Shown: in pieces, positions 1 to 7,757 of the stretch
Position numbering within the stretch: the stretch's first letter is position 1
Layout of the letters: the number at the start of each line of letters is the position of its first letter
Source of the DNA: JAAZGD01 sp964489555
Lineage (GTDB): Bacteria; Bacillota; Clostridia; Peptostreptococcales; Anaerovoracaceae
Length of the DNA: 25,560 nt
NCBI GenBank assembly: GCA_964489555.1
Contig: CAZAZF010000023.1
Span: 1 to 25,560, forward strand
Direction: 5' to 3'
Notes under the pieces: generated by a model
Seen by the model: only the letters and a program-made list of their open reading frames with translations
The model's database searches: none
Told to the model about the DNA's origin: nothing
Translations under genes and position numbers: made by a program

Positions 1-18
1 ATATAAAAGAAAGGATAA

Positions 19-48
19 GTATGATATTGGCTTCTGAATGTATCATAC
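19..48. repeat. 8-bp inverted repeat just upstream of hisA
   Basis: GTATGATA (19-26) and TATCATAC (41-48) are perfect inverted arms separated by 14 nt. They lie 2 nt before the GAAAAGG ribosome binding site of hisA. In RNA this could form a weak AU-rich hairpin at the junction with the upstream gene, which would be expected to be another his gene. There is no U-tract, so it is not a terminator. The end of the upstream gene cannot be recognised in the first 57 bases. The repeat may be chance. Confidence 0.3.
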
Positions 49-57
49 AAGAAAAGG

Positions 58-771
58 ATGATTTGTTTTCCGGCTATCGATATAAGGCAAGGACAAGCCG
101 TTCGGTTGTACCAAGGAGATTACGATCAAATGACGGTGTACCATACCAGCCCTTTGGAAGTGGCTAAGGACTTTGCTTCCAAAGGGGCCACTCATCTTCA
201 TCTGGTGGATTTGGATGGGGCCAAGGATGGAGAAGTGGTGAATTTGGAGGTAATCCGTCAGATTTTGGAAACGGTGCCCCTATTTGTTCAAGTGGGGGGT
301 GGTATTCGGGATATGAATCGAATTCAAGCTTATTTAGAGGGAGGAGTTCACCGGGTCATTTTGGGGACTGCCGCAGTGGAAGACCCGGAATTTCTAAAAC
401 GAGCGGTTCATGCCTATGGTCCCCGTATTGCGGTAGGGGTGGACGTGAAGGAAGAGCGGGTGGCCATCCGAGGGTGGCAAGTGCTGTCCCATTGGAGAGA
501 GGATGAATTTCTGGACCATTTGATGGGATTGGGGGTATCCACCGTGATTTATACGGACATCTCCAAGGACGGCAAAGAAGAGGGCACCAATTTGGATGCC
601 TATGAGAAGCTGGCCAAAAGGGCGGTGCAGGTGGTGGCTTCCGGAGGAATCACTCATCTCAGGGAGTTGCAACAGTTGGAAACAATGGGAATTTATGGTG
701 CAATATTGGGGAAGGCCCTCTATACGGGCAAGTTAAAATTGGAAGAAGCCTTGAGTTTACTGGCTGGATGA
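58..771 (+). CDS. hisA: ProFAR isomerase, histidine biosynthesis (HisA)
   Basis: This is the cytosolic (beta/alpha)8-barrel enzyme that isomerises ProFAR to PRFAR, the fourth step of histidine synthesis. The 237 residues match the usual HisA length. The start PAIDIRQG carries the catalytic Asp8 and VGVDVKEERVAIRGW carries the second catalytic Asp129. The two half-barrel phosphate-binding sites are visible as VGGGIR (near 79) and VASGGI (near 190). The start ATG has a GAAAAGG box directly upstream. hisF follows after 10 nt in the same direction, so this is the distal part of a his operon whose earlier genes lie outside the window. The family is certain; the only near relative to exclude is the bifunctional actinobacterial PriA, which the clostridial context argues against. 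Confidence 0.96.
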   Translation: MICFPAIDIRQGQAVRLYQGDYDQMTVYHTSPLEVAKDFASKGATHLHLVDLDGAKDGEVVNLEVIRQILETVPLFVQVGGGIRDMNRIQAYLEGGVHRVILGTAAVEDPEFLKRAVHAYGPRIAVGVDVKEERVAIRGWQVLSHWREDEFLDHLMGLGVSTVIYTDISKDGKEEGTNLDAYEKLAKRAVQVVASGGITHLRELQQLETMGIYGAILGKALYTGKLKLEEALSLLAG

Positions 772-781
772 AGGAGGAAAT

Positions 782-1549
782 ATGATTACCAAGCGAATTA
801 TTCCGTGCTTGGATGTGCGAGACGGGCGAGTGGTAAAAGGCGTAAATTTTGATGGCATACAGGATGTGGCCGATCCCGTGGAGATGGCCCGATTCTATAA
901 CGAAAGAGGGGCCGACGAGCTAGTGTTTTATGATATTACCGCTAGCGTTGAGAACCGGTCGATCTTTACTGAGGTGCTAAAAGATGTGGCATCTCAGATA
1001 TTTATTCCGCTCACTGTGGGAGGCGGTATTAATACCTTGGAAGATTTTGATCGGGTTTTGAAATGTGGCGCCGACAAAGTCAGCGTGAATAGCGGAGCCA
1101 TCAAAGATCCGGAATTGATTTATAAAGGAGCTCAACGGTATGGCAACCAGTGTGTGGTATTATCCATGGATGTGAAAAAGGTGGGAGAGGAATACCATAT
1201 ATTCACAGGAGCCGGAAAACAGGACACAGGTATGGATGCCCTAAAATGGGCTCAACAGGGAGTCTCTTTGGGAGCGGGAGAGCTGGTAGTGAACAGCATT
1301 GATACCGACGGAGTGAAAAAGGGGTTTGATCTGGCCTTGCTGTCGGCCATGGCAAAAAAAGTTTCCGTGCCCATCATCGCTTCTGGAGGAGCGGGTTCCA
1401 TGGAGGATTTTTATCAGTTGTTTCAGCATCCTTCCATGGACGCAGGCCTGGCCGCCAGTGTGTTTCATTACAAAGAAATCGATATCACGGAGTTAAAAAA
1501 TTATTTGGCGGACAAGGGAGTTCCGGTGCGGCGAATGGCGTCTGCCTAG
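782..1549 (+). CDS. hisF: Imidazole glycerol phosphate synthase, cyclase subunit (HisF)
   Basis: HisF takes ammonia from the glutaminase HisH and converts PRFAR to imidazole glycerol phosphate and AICAR. It is a (beta/alpha)8 barrel paralogous to HisA. The 255 residues are close to the usual 252-253. Catalytic Asp11 is in IIPCLDVRDG and Asp130 is in VVLSMDVKK; the phosphate loops TVGGGI (near 78) and IASGGAG (near 200) are intact. The C-terminus, with AASVFHYKEI and GVPVRR, is typical. A strong AAGGAGG box precedes the ATG by a short spacer, 10 nt after the hisA stop. The partner hisH is not seen and presumably lies upstream of the window. Confidence 0.97.
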   Translation: MITKRIIPCLDVRDGRVVKGVNFDGIQDVADPVEMARFYNERGADELVFYDITASVENRSIFTEVLKDVASQIFIPLTVGGGINTLEDFDRVLKCGADKVSVNSGAIKDPELIYKGAQRYGNQCVVLSMDVKKVGEEYHIFTGAGKQDTGMDALKWAQQGVSLGAGELVVNSIDTDGVKKGFDLALLSAMAKKVSVPIIASGGAGSMEDFYQLFQHPSMDAGLAASVFHYKEIDITELKNYLADKGVPVRRMASA

Positions 1550-1573
1550 GATGTATAGAGGAGAAGGTTGATT

Positions 1574-2233
1574 ATGGAAGAAAATCTGAAGAATGGACGA
1601 GAACTGAAATGGGATGAAAAGGGTTTGATTCCAGCCATTGTGCAGGATTATTACACTAAAAAGGTGCTTACCCTGGCTTATATGAACCGAGAAAGCCTGG
1701 AAATTAGCATGAAAGAGGGGCGAACCTGTTTTTATAGTCGATCCCGGCAGGAGCTTTGGCGCAAAGGAGAAACCAGTGGCAACACCCAGCAGATTGTTTC
1801 CATCACCTTGGATTGCGATGGAGATGCTGTGGTGGTGGAGGTGGTGAAAAAGGGACCGGCTTGCCATACCGGGGAAGACAGCTGCTTTTTTCAGCCATTA
1901 TACATCAGTCCTGAACTGGCCCCTTTCTCCTACGATGGGCTTTATGAACTGATTCAAGGCCGAAGAGAAGAACCAAAAGAAGGAAGTTATACCACCTATT
2001 TGTTTCAAAAAGGGGTGGAGAAGATTTTGAAGAAAATCGGAGAAGAAAGTGCGGAGGTTCTTATAGCAGCCACAAAAAAAGATCGACAGGAAACGGTGTA
2101 TGAGGTGGCAGATTTGCTGTACCATGTCATGGTCTTATTGGTAGAGGAAGACATCCCCTTATGGGAGGTTACCCGGGAATTAGCCCGGCGTCATGTGGTG
2201 GATGTTAAGGTGAAACAGGAACGGATGAAGTAG
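1574..2233 (+). CDS. hisI: Bifunctional PR-AMP cyclohydrolase / PR-ATP pyrophosphohydrolase (HisIE)
   Basis: The protein performs steps two and three of histidine synthesis. The N-terminal HisI half (about residues 15-115) has CFYSRSR, the LDCDGDA metal-binding motif and the zinc-site cysteines in GPACHTGEDSCFF. The C-terminal HisE half (about 125-215) is a MazG-like helical domain with KIGEESAEVLIAA and EVADLLYHVMVLL. The reading frame can be opened at a TTG at 1568, but the AGAGGAGAAGG box at 1557-1567 abuts that codon and sits 6 nt before the ATG at 1574. I therefore start at 1574, giving 219 residues. The HisI-HisE fusion is common. It is the last gene of the his operon; no terminator is seen and the rplM promoter begins 9 nt after the stop. 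Confidence 0.95.
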   Translation: MEENLKNGRELKWDEKGLIPAIVQDYYTKKVLTLAYMNRESLEISMKEGRTCFYSRSRQELWRKGETSGNTQQIVSITLDCDGDAVVVEVVKKGPACHTGEDSCFFQPLYISPELAPFSYDGLYELIQGRREEPKEGSYTTYLFQKGVEKILKKIGEESAEVLIAATKKDRQETVYEVADLLYHVMVLLVEEDIPLWEVTRELARRHVVDVKVKQERMK

Positions 2234-2242
2234 ATAAAATCG

Positions 2243-2271
2243 TTGACAATGGGGTTCAAATATTATATTCT
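2243..2271 (+). promoter_or_regulatory. Sigma-A promoter of the rplM-rpsI operon
   Basis: A perfect -35 TTGACA (2243-2248) is followed after 17 bp by TATTCT (2266-2271), so transcription should start near 2278. This matters for annotation. An in-frame ATG at 2274 would extend rplM upstream by 53 codons, but it lies at or before the transcript start and so cannot be the rplM start. Confidence 0.8.
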
Positions 2272-2277
2272 ATATGA

Positions 2278-2432
2278 GCGTGTTCTCCCAAAGAAGGGTT
2301 TTTTGGAGAAACCGCGTCAATTGGACTTTAGGGTACAGGCTGGGAAAGCCGGCCGTGGCCCGAAACATTTCAGGAATGCCGAAGCGGATTTCCCAAAGAA
2401 GGGAACCTAGTAGGCAGAAAGGATCAAAGAAG
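2278..2432 (+). promoter_or_regulatory. Structured 5' leader of rplM, probable L13 autoregulatory leader
   Basis: About 155 nt of untranslated RNA separate the promoter from the rplM start. Firmicutes L13-S9 operons are known to carry an L13 leader in this position. Visible pairings are TTCTCC (2283-2288) with GGAGAA (2305-2310), CCGC (2312-2315) with GCGG (2384-2387) enclosing the GC-rich middle, and TTCCC (2390-2394) with GGGAA (2401-2405). The 12-mer CCCAAAGAAGGG occurs at both ends (2287-2298 and 2392-2403), which could allow alternative hairpins. I did not fold it or compare it with the Rfam model. Binding of L13 to this RNA is inferred from position and structure. Confidence 0.65.
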
Positions 2433-2861
2433 ATGAAAAGTTATGTTGCCAAGCCATCGGACATCCAACGAAACTGGTATGTTATCGATGCAGAAGGACA
2501 AACCCTGGGACGGTTGGCCTCGGAAATTGCCACTCTGCTCCGGGGAAAGAAAAAGCCCACCTATACCCCCCATATGGATTGCGGTGATTATGTCATCGTC
2601 ATCAATGCAGAGAAGGTGGAGGTTACCGGAAAGAAAAGAAAAGAAAAAATTTACAAGCACCATACGGGATTCCCGGGTGGTCTGAGAGAAATCACTTTTG
2701 AAAAGTTGATGGCCAAAAAACCGGAAGAAATCATTCGACATGCGGTGAAGGGCATGATGCCTAATGGCAGGTTGGGGCGTCAGATGTACAAGAAGTTAAA
2801 AGTATATGTAGGCCCGGAGCATGCGCACAAAGCTCAGAAGCCTGAAATCTGGACATTTTAG
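2433..2861 (+). CDS. rplM: 50S ribosomal protein L13
   Basis: This is ribosomal protein L13 of the large subunit, an early assembly protein that binds 23S rRNA. Starting at MKSYVAKPSDIQRNWYVIDA gives 142 residues, the normal length. Conserved segments are GQTLGRLASEIA (near 22-33), YTPHMDCGDYVIVINA (near 42-57), HTGFPGG (near 75), VKGMMPNGRLGR (near 105-116) and the C-terminal Gln-Lys-Pro stretch. The start is set by the leader and by the ribosome binding region in AGAAAGGATC a few bases upstream. rpsI follows after 17 nt, the usual bacterial pair. Confidence 0.97.
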   Translation: MKSYVAKPSDIQRNWYVIDAEGQTLGRLASEIATLLRGKKKPTYTPHMDCGDYVIVINAEKVEVTGKKRKEKIYKHHTGFPGGLREITFEKLMAKKPEEIIRHAVKGMMPNGRLGRQMYKKLKVYVGPEHAHKAQKPEIWTF

Positions 2862-2878
2862 GAAGGGAGGAATAAGAA

Positions 2879-3274
2879 ATGGCGAAGATGCAATATCAAG
2901 GAACCGGTCGAAGAAAGAGTTCTGTTGCTAGAGTAAGATTAATCCCGGGAAAAGGAAATGTTACGGTTAACAAAAGACCTCTGGATCAGTTTTTCGGAAT
3001 GGAAATTGTTCGACGAGAGGTGAGAAGGCCTTTTGAGATCGCAGGTTGCGAAGGAAAGTTCGATGTGATTGCTACCGTTCATGGCGGCGGATTTACCGGA
3101 CAGGCCGGAGCTTTGAGACATGGAATCTCCCGTGCATTATGTGCTGCAGACAAGGAAACCTATCGTCCCTTATTGAAAGATGCCGGATTCCTGACCCGGG
3201 ATTCCAGAATGAAAGAAAGAAAAAAATACGGGTTGAAGAAGGCGCGAAGAGCAAGCCAATTCTCCAAACGTTAA
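2879..3274 (+). CDS. rpsI: 30S ribosomal protein S9
   Basis: Ribosomal protein S9 of the small subunit, whose C-terminal tail reaches the P-site tRNA. It has 131 residues, the usual length. Family features are YQGTGRRKSSVARVRL near the N-terminus, HGGGFTGQAGALRHGISRAL (near 63-82), LTRDSRMKERKKYG (near 102-115) and the invariant basic end SQFSKR, whose terminal Lys-Arg contacts tRNA. A strong AAGGGAGGA box precedes the ATG. It is cotranscribed with rplM, and a strong terminator follows the stop by 16 nt. Confidence 0.97.
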   Translation: MAKMQYQGTGRRKSSVARVRLIPGKGNVTVNKRPLDQFFGMEIVRREVRRPFEIAGCEGKFDVIATVHGGGFTGQAGALRHGISRALCAADKETYRPLLKDAGFLTRDSRMKERKKYGLKKARRASQFSKR

Positions 3275-3290
3275 TTTTTCAAGATATCCC

Positions 3291-3321
3291 AAAAACCTCC
3301 GGCTTTCCCGGAGGTTTTTTT
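3291..3321 (+). terminator. Rho-independent terminator of rplM-rpsI
   Basis: The arms AAAAACCTCCGG (3291-3302) and CCGGAGGTTTTT (3308-3319) are perfectly complementary around a 5-nt loop, and the T-run continues to 3321. This is a textbook intrinsic terminator 16 nt after the rpsI stop. Confidence 0.92.
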
Positions 3322-3367
3322 GTGGTTTTGTATCCCCTCTTACTACTATGATTTTATACTATCATTG

Positions 3368-3396
3368 TTGTAACCATCCTGTAAAAATGATAAAAT
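3368..3396 (+). promoter_or_regulatory. Candidate promoter of the GGDEF/EAL - Crp operon
   Basis: TTGTAA (3368-3373) and TAAAAT (3391-3396) are separated by exactly 17 bp, 40 nt before the next start codon and after the rpsI terminator. Each box has one deviation from the sigma-A consensus. It is the only good candidate in this gap. Confidence 0.55.
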
Positions 3397-3436
3397 AATA
3401 CGCAAAGGTATCTTATGAGAGGGTAGGTCCAAAGGG

Positions 3437-5383
3437 ATGCTGTACAACATCAGCTACGAAACGGCCGGGTTGATTTTTACCATAGTGGTGGCGGTTCATT
3501 TCTTTCGGGAAGACCGTCTTCGTAACTTGCAGAATGCGCTATTTGGCGTATTCATTGTTTTTATTATGTTGGCTTGTTTTCTGAATGTGGTCGGAGCCAT
3601 CACCATCAGTTATGCATATCTGGTACCCCCCTTTCTTAATATGGTTATCAATCAGCTTTTTTACTTTCTTCAAATCACTTTGCCGGTGCTGTTATATTTG
3701 TTTGTATTGAATTTGACTGAGATGATGACACCCAGGAATAAGAAGATTATTCTCTGGTCTTTGGTGCCCTATGGACTGGAATTTGTGTTGTGGCTGGCCA
3801 ATCCTTTTACCGGTCACTTTTTTTATTTCACTTCCGATTTTCTATATTACCGCGGCCATTTAAACTGGCTGTTGTATGTTATCCTTTTTCATTATTTCTT
3901 GCTGACAGCGGGAGCCTTATTTAAGTACCGGAAATCTCTTCGAAGAGATCAGCTCTATACGATCTCTTCTTTTTTGGTATTCACCTTTATTGCGGTGATG
4001 GTTAGCAAGATGTTCCCGCATTTATTGCTTACAGGGTTTGCATCGTCCCTGGCCTTAGCTATGACCTATTTGACTTTGAAGAACCCGGTGGAAACCCAAG
4101 ATGATATTACCCATGCCTTCAATCGTACCGCCTTGTCCAATGTGATCAAAGAGCGGGAGATTATCAAAGGGATTGAAGATTTTGTGGTGATTTCTCTGGA
4201 TGATTACAATGGAATCAGCAAGCTTTTAGGGGTGGAAAGAGCTCATCTACTTTTGCAGAAGTGGACGGACCATTTAAAGGAAATTGCCCGGGGCGCTCAA
4301 GTTTTTCGTTATTCGGGAGACATTTTTCTGGTGTTGTTTGAAAAAGAAAAAGAGCTTAAGAACTTCATGGAACTTTACCAACGGAGGATGGTTTTTCCTT
4401 GGAATGTGGGAGATATGGAGGCTACCGTACCCGCTTCCATTTTCTACTCCAAGGACATTCCCTCTATTCGCAAAGAAGATCGGCTTGCTCTTATCATAGA
4501 CCAAATGATTTCCCTAGGCAAAGAAGTGGGAAATCGAGTGGTAATGCCCATTGACGAGGCTGCTATTCAGAATATCTTGCGGCAGTACCGTGTGGAACAA
4601 GCTTTGCGAAAAGCCTTGGACGAGGACAAGTTGGATGTGTATTTGCAACCGGTATACTGCCCGGCTTCGGACATGTTTGTGTCGGCGGAAGCCTTGGTTC
4701 GGTTTCAAGATGAGAAGCTGGGAATCATCAAGTTGACGGAGTTTATCCCTTTGGCAGAAAAAAACGGGATGATTACTCGAATCGGAAGGCAAGTGTTGAA
4801 AAAGGTGTGTCAGTATGTTCGAGACAATGGGGTAATAGAGGATTCCGGGTTAAAGCGAATTATGATTAAGCTGTCTGTGCTGGAAGCGATGCGAACCGAC
4901 CTGGTGAAAAGTGTGACGGATATTTTGGAAGAGTTTGAAATCCCATCGGAGTTTATTGGTTTTGAAATTACGGAAACCAACTCAGCTTTGGGAGGGGATT
5001 TGTTTATTAAAAACATGTTGGATTTGGTGGAGCGGGGTATTTCCTTTGCTTTGGATGATTTTGGAACGGGATATGCCAATTTGGATAGCATCATTGCTTT
5101 GCCGTTCCGAGCGGTGAAGCTGGACAGCTCTTTGGTAAGCGCCAGCAAAGGAAACGAAAAAATATTCATCGTTTTGTCGGAACATATCCGAATGTTTAAA
5201 CGCATGGGACTTCGAGTTATTGTAGAGGGAGTGGAAAACCAGCAGCATGTGGATTTAATTAAAGAGTTACCAGTGGATTTAATTCAAGGATTCTACTATG
5301 CCCGCCCCATGCCCTTGGCCAAAGCGGTGGACTTTGTAAGAACTTATAACAAAGGGAAAGCAGATCAGGGAAACCAATGCTAA
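3437..5383 (+). CDS. Membrane protein with degenerate GGDEF domain and EAL domain
   Basis: The protein has 648 residues. Residues 1-215 hold about six or seven hydrophobic helices, so it is an integral membrane sensor module. About 220-370 is a GGDEF-type domain whose signature is SGDIF (293-297) instead of GGDEF, so diguanylate cyclase activity is unlikely. About 380-635 is an EAL domain (cyclic-di-GMP phosphodiesterase family) with EAL at 418-420, Glu510 in FEITET, Asp540-Asp541 in DDFGTGY, Lys561, Glu597 in VEGVE and Gln617. The metal-ligand Asn of the usual NLS motif is Lys478 (IKLS). It may therefore be a weakened phosphodiesterase or only a cyclic-di-GMP receptor. The GAGAGGGTAGG box lies upstream of the ATG. 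The stop overlaps the start of the next gene, a Crp/Fnr-type regulator, which suggests joint expression. Confidence 0.85.
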   Translation: MLYNISYETAGLIFTIVVAVHFFREDRLRNLQNALFGVFIVFIMLACFLNVVGAITISYAYLVPPFLNMVINQLFYFLQITLPVLLYLFVLNLTEMMTPRNKKIILWSLVPYGLEFVLWLANPFTGHFFYFTSDFLYYRGHLNWLLYVILFHYFLLTAGALFKYRKSLRRDQLYTISSFLVFTFIAVMVSKMFPHLLLTGFASSLALAMTYLTLKNPVETQDDITHAFNRTALSNVIKEREIIKGIEDFVVISLDDYNGISKLLGVERAHLLLQKWTDHLKEIARGAQVFRYSGDIFLVLFEKEKELKNFMELYQRRMVFPWNVGDMEATVPASIFYSKDIPSIRKEDRLALIIDQMISLGKEVGNRVVMPIDEAAIQNILRQYRVEQALRKALDEDKLDVYLQPVYCPASDMFVSAEALVRFQDEKLGIIKLTEFIPLAEKNGMITRIGRQVLKKVCQYVRDNGVIEDSGLKRIMIKLSVLEAMRTDLVKSVTDILEEFEIPSEFIGFEITETNSALGGDLFIKNMLDLVERGISFALDDFGTGYANLDSIIALPFRAVKLDSSLVSASKGNEKIFIVLSEHIRMFKRMGLRVIVEGVENQQHVDLIKELPVDLIQGFYYARPMPLAKAVDFVRTYNKGKADQGNQC

Positions 5384-6087
5384 TAGAAGGGGATAAGCCA
5401 TTGAATATGGACAAAGAAACTATTTGGAAGGAGCTGGAAAATGCCCTTCCTTTTATTAAAAAATGGCCGCTCAAGGAGAAAGAGGAGCTTTTAGACCAGG
5501 TGCAGGTCCGATGGTTTTCCAAGGGGGAAATGATTCACCAAGGAGAGAACGGGTGCACTGGTGTGATGGCCTTGAAGGAGGGTCGACTCAAAACTTACAT
5601 TTTCTCTCCCAAGGGGAAAGAGATGACTCTGTTTCGTCTATTGTCGGGGGATGTGTGCATTTTGTCAGCATCTTGCATGATGAACAACATTGTTTTTGAT
5701 ATTCATGTAGCGGCGGAGGAAGAAAGCTGCCTTTTGATTATTAATTCCGATTACTTTCAGGAAATGACCCGCCGATATCCTGAGGTGGAAAAATTACGAA
5801 ACGATATCATTGCCATGCGATTTTCAGAGGTGATGTGGTTGGTGGAGCAGGTGATGTTCAAAAGGATGGACCAACGAATCGCCGGGTTTTTAGCAGAGAT
5901 GGTGAACATTACCGGAGAAGAAAAGGTGCAGCTTTCCCATCAGGAAATCGCAGACAACCTGGGAACCGCCAGAGAAGTGGTGTCCCGAATCCTAAAGTAT
6001 ATGGAACAAGACGGTTTGGTTGCCATCTCCCGCAAGGAAATTCATATCCTACATCTGGAAAAGCTGAAGAAACTGGCATTAGAATAG
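5377..6087 (+). CDS. Crp/Fnr-family transcriptional regulator
   Basis: A cytosolic DNA-binding regulator of 236 residues. About 35-150 forms the cyclic-nucleotide-binding jelly roll, with GENGCTGVMALKEGRLKTYIF and LSGDVCILSASCMM. A long dimer helix follows, and a winged helix-turn-helix is at about 180-230, with SHQEIADNLGTAREVVSRILKYM. The DVCILSASC form is common in clostridial members, whose effectors are mostly unknown. There is no Fnr-type N-terminal cysteine cluster. The ATG at 5377 overlaps the stop of the EAL gene and has AGGG 6 nt upstream. A TTG at 5401, 8 nt after AGAAGGGG, and an ATG at 5407 are possible starts that would shorten it by 8-10 residues. The pairing with an EAL protein hints that it may respond to cyclic-di-GMP; that is inference only. 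Confidence 0.88.
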   Translation: MLIEGDKPLNMDKETIWKELENALPFIKKWPLKEKEELLDQVQVRWFSKGEMIHQGENGCTGVMALKEGRLKTYIFSPKGKEMTLFRLLSGDVCILSASCMMNNIVFDIHVAAEEESCLLIINSDYFQEMTRRYPEVEKLRNDIIAMRFSEVMWLVEQVMFKRMDQRIAGFLAEMVNITGEEKVQLSHQEIADNLGTAREVVSRILKYMEQDGLVAISRKEIHILHLEKLKKLALE

Positions 6088-6111
6088 ACCTGTAGCTACT
6101 ACAGGTCTTTT
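6086..6111 (+). terminator. Terminator hairpin shared by two convergent genes
   Basis: AGACCTGTAG (6086-6095) and CTACAGGTCT (6099-6108) form a perfect 10-bp stem around a 3-nt loop, followed by TTTTG on the + strand. The stem contains part of the TAG stop of the Crp/Fnr gene (6085-6087) and all of the TAG stop of the convergent phosphohexomutase gene (6101-6099 on the - strand). The U-tract is good only for + strand transcripts; the - strand continues with ATTCTAA and would terminate weakly here. Confidence 0.75.
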
Positions 6112-7643
6112 GTATCCAAGAAGGAATATTTGAGGAAGAAGGGTTTCAAAAACTTCCGAATTTGAGCCACTCCTCCTTCCACATCGGATTCCATGTTTAA
6201 TGGCAAAATGGGATCGTGAAGAGATTTCCTTAAAAGAAACCACCCTTTTCCCAAGGCTTCTCCTAAATCAACGCGAACGCCTTCGTAATTTGGAACCACC
6301 AAACGCACCTGGGAATCTTGAAGTTCCTCAATCCAATGGGACAAATCTTTGAGAACTTGTTCTCCCTGTGACGAAAAATCTTCTCCGGATATGGGAATCC
6401 GTATTTCCATGGCTTCCGCCGGATCCTTGAGACCGGAGAGAAGGGATTCGATGGAGGAGTTTTCCTGTTTTAAGCGGGTTGCCTTGATAACAATTAAGGT
6501 GGCTAAATAGGCTCCATCGTCCAGGAAGTAATTGTCTTTGAATGCGGCATGGCCGGAAGTTTCGATGGCCAATTGGCTGTGAATGCCGGCTTCGTTGAGG
6601 CGAATGGCTTCGTTGATTACATTTCGATACCCTCTCTTGAACCGGTGATGGATCAAGGAAAGATTCTTTTCCAGGAATTCATGAAGTTGAGTGCTAGTGA
6701 TGCTGTCGGTGACAATGGTGGAACCGGGACTTTTTTCTGCGGCCAGAACCGAAGCCAATGCTACAATTCGATTTCGGGCAATTTCTTTTCCTGTGGAATC
6801 CACTGCGCCAATCCGGTCCACATCCGTGTCAAAAATAAGGCCCAGGTCCGCTTGGTGGAGAAGGACTTGTTTGGAGATGTGGGCCATGGCTTTTTTGTCT
6901 TCCGGGTTGGGGGGGTGGTTGGGAAATCTTCCATCCGGCTGCAAATAGCAAGAACCGGTGATGTCGGCTCCCAGGGGGGCCAACACATCGTTGGCATAAA
7001 AGCCTGCGGCTCCGTTGCCGGCATCCACCAGAATTTTCATGCCGGAAAGGGGAAGCTCCCGCTGCCCCAGTTCCTTACGAATCAGCGCCTTCAAATGGTG
7101 GGCATAGAAAGTCATTAAGTCCATCTTGGCCCAGGCAGCCTCCGGCTGGATAGGCCCATTGGAACAGATGTCCTTGTGAAGAAGTGCCCCTTGCTCTAAA
7201 ATCCAACGAATATCTCCCTTGTCCAACCCTCCGTCACAGGAGAAGAATTTCAAGCCATTTCGATTCCATGGTAGATGGGATGCAGTGACCATAATACTGC
7301 CATCGGCTTTGATTTCAGGAAACAAGGTGCTCATGAACATGGCCGGAGTGGAAGAAAGGCCGGTATCATAGACAGTAGCGCCTTCCCGACTCATGGCGGA
7401 AGCCCCCGCCTGTACCAGTTCCGGTCCCGTTAATCGGGAATCTCTCCCAATGGCAATCACAAGGCCTTCCGGGGTTTTGCCGGTTTTATGGCTCAACCAT
7501 TTGATGAATCCCCGGCATATGGCTTCTACTTCCTGAGGAGAAAGGGTTACTTCTTGTCCAGCCATACCTTCCATGGCCACGCCGCGGATATCGCTTCCAT
7601 TTTGCAATTTGCCGTAACGGATAAGGATGTCTTCGTTGCTCAT
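6099..7643 (-). CDS. Phosphomannomutase / phosphoglucomutase family
   Basis: An alpha-D-phosphohexomutase, interconverting hexose 1- and 6-phosphates (mannose or glucose) in the cytosol for polysaccharide precursor supply. All four active-site elements are visible: the phosphoserine loop TASHLPWNRNG with Ser122, the magnesium loop DTDVDR (272-277), the sugar loop ETSGH (361-365) and a C-terminal phosphate-binding segment SLHDPILPLNMESD. The C-terminal form resembles the subgroup found in some clostridia, cyanobacteria and plants rather than the RxSGTEP form of standard bacterial ManB. The frame extends 12 codons upstream, but GGAGGAAAAA sits directly before the ATG at 7643, so 514 residues is the better call. 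Substrate preference cannot be read from the sequence. It is monocistronic and convergent with the Crp/Fnr gene. Confidence 0.88.
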   Translation of the reverse strand: MSNEDILIRYGKLQNGSDIRGVAMEGMAGQEVTLSPQEVEAICRGFIKWLSHKTGKTPEGLVIAIGRDSRLTGPELVQAGASAMSREGATVYDTGLSSTPAMFMSTLFPEIKADGSIMVTASHLPWNRNGLKFFSCDGGLDKGDIRWILEQGALLHKDICSNGPIQPEAAWAKMDLMTFYAHHLKALIRKELGQRELPLSGMKILVDAGNGAAGFYANDVLAPLGADITGSCYLQPDGRFPNHPPNPEDKKAMAHISKQVLLHQADLGLIFDTDVDRIGAVDSTGKEIARNRIVALASVLAAEKSPGSTIVTDSITSTQLHEFLEKNLSLIHHRFKRGYRNVINEAIRLNEAGIHSQLAIETSGHAAFKDNYFLDDGAYLATLIVIKATRLKQENSSIESLLSGLKDPAEAMEIRIPISGEDFSSQGEQVLKDLSHWIEELQDSQVRLVVPNYEGVRVDLGEALGKGWFLLRKSLHDPILPLNMESDVEGGVAQIRKFLKPFFLKYSFLDTKDL

Positions 7644-7697
7644 TTTTTCCTCCAATGATATACTATGGGTATTGTTCAATGCGTATTTCTAATATAA

Positions 7698-7712
7698 AGT
7701 GTACACTATATT
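7698..7712. promoter_or_regulatory. Palindrome AGTGTACACT with adjoining TATATT between divergent genes
   Basis: The 114-bp gap between the divergent phosphohexomutase and glyoxalase genes holds a perfect 10-bp palindrome AGTGTACACT (7698-7707) overlapping a + strand TATATT (7707-7712). Another TATATT reads on the - strand at 7696-7691. These could be -10 elements framing an operator, but no convincing -35 box stands at the right distance on either strand. The + strand ribosome binding site AGGGAGGG (7746-7753) could also pair with CTCCC (7732-7738 region). Confidence 0.35.
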
Positions 7713-7757
7713 CGGGGGAATGGAAAGTCCAACTCCCCTTGGTTTAGGGAGGGTAAA

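Noticed and set aside
1..57. C-terminus of an upstream hisH gene
   Set aside because: It is expected from operon order, but none of the three frames in these 57 bases reads like a HisH end, so it cannot be supported.
2274..2432. N-terminal 53-residue extension of L13
   Set aside because: The ATG at 2274 lies between the -10 box and the predicted transcript start, the extension is unlike L13, and the region folds as a leader.
6549..7118. 189-residue + strand frame opposite the phosphohexomutase gene
   Set aside because: It is antisense to a complete family member with all catalytic motifs, has no recognisable domain and no ribosome binding site.
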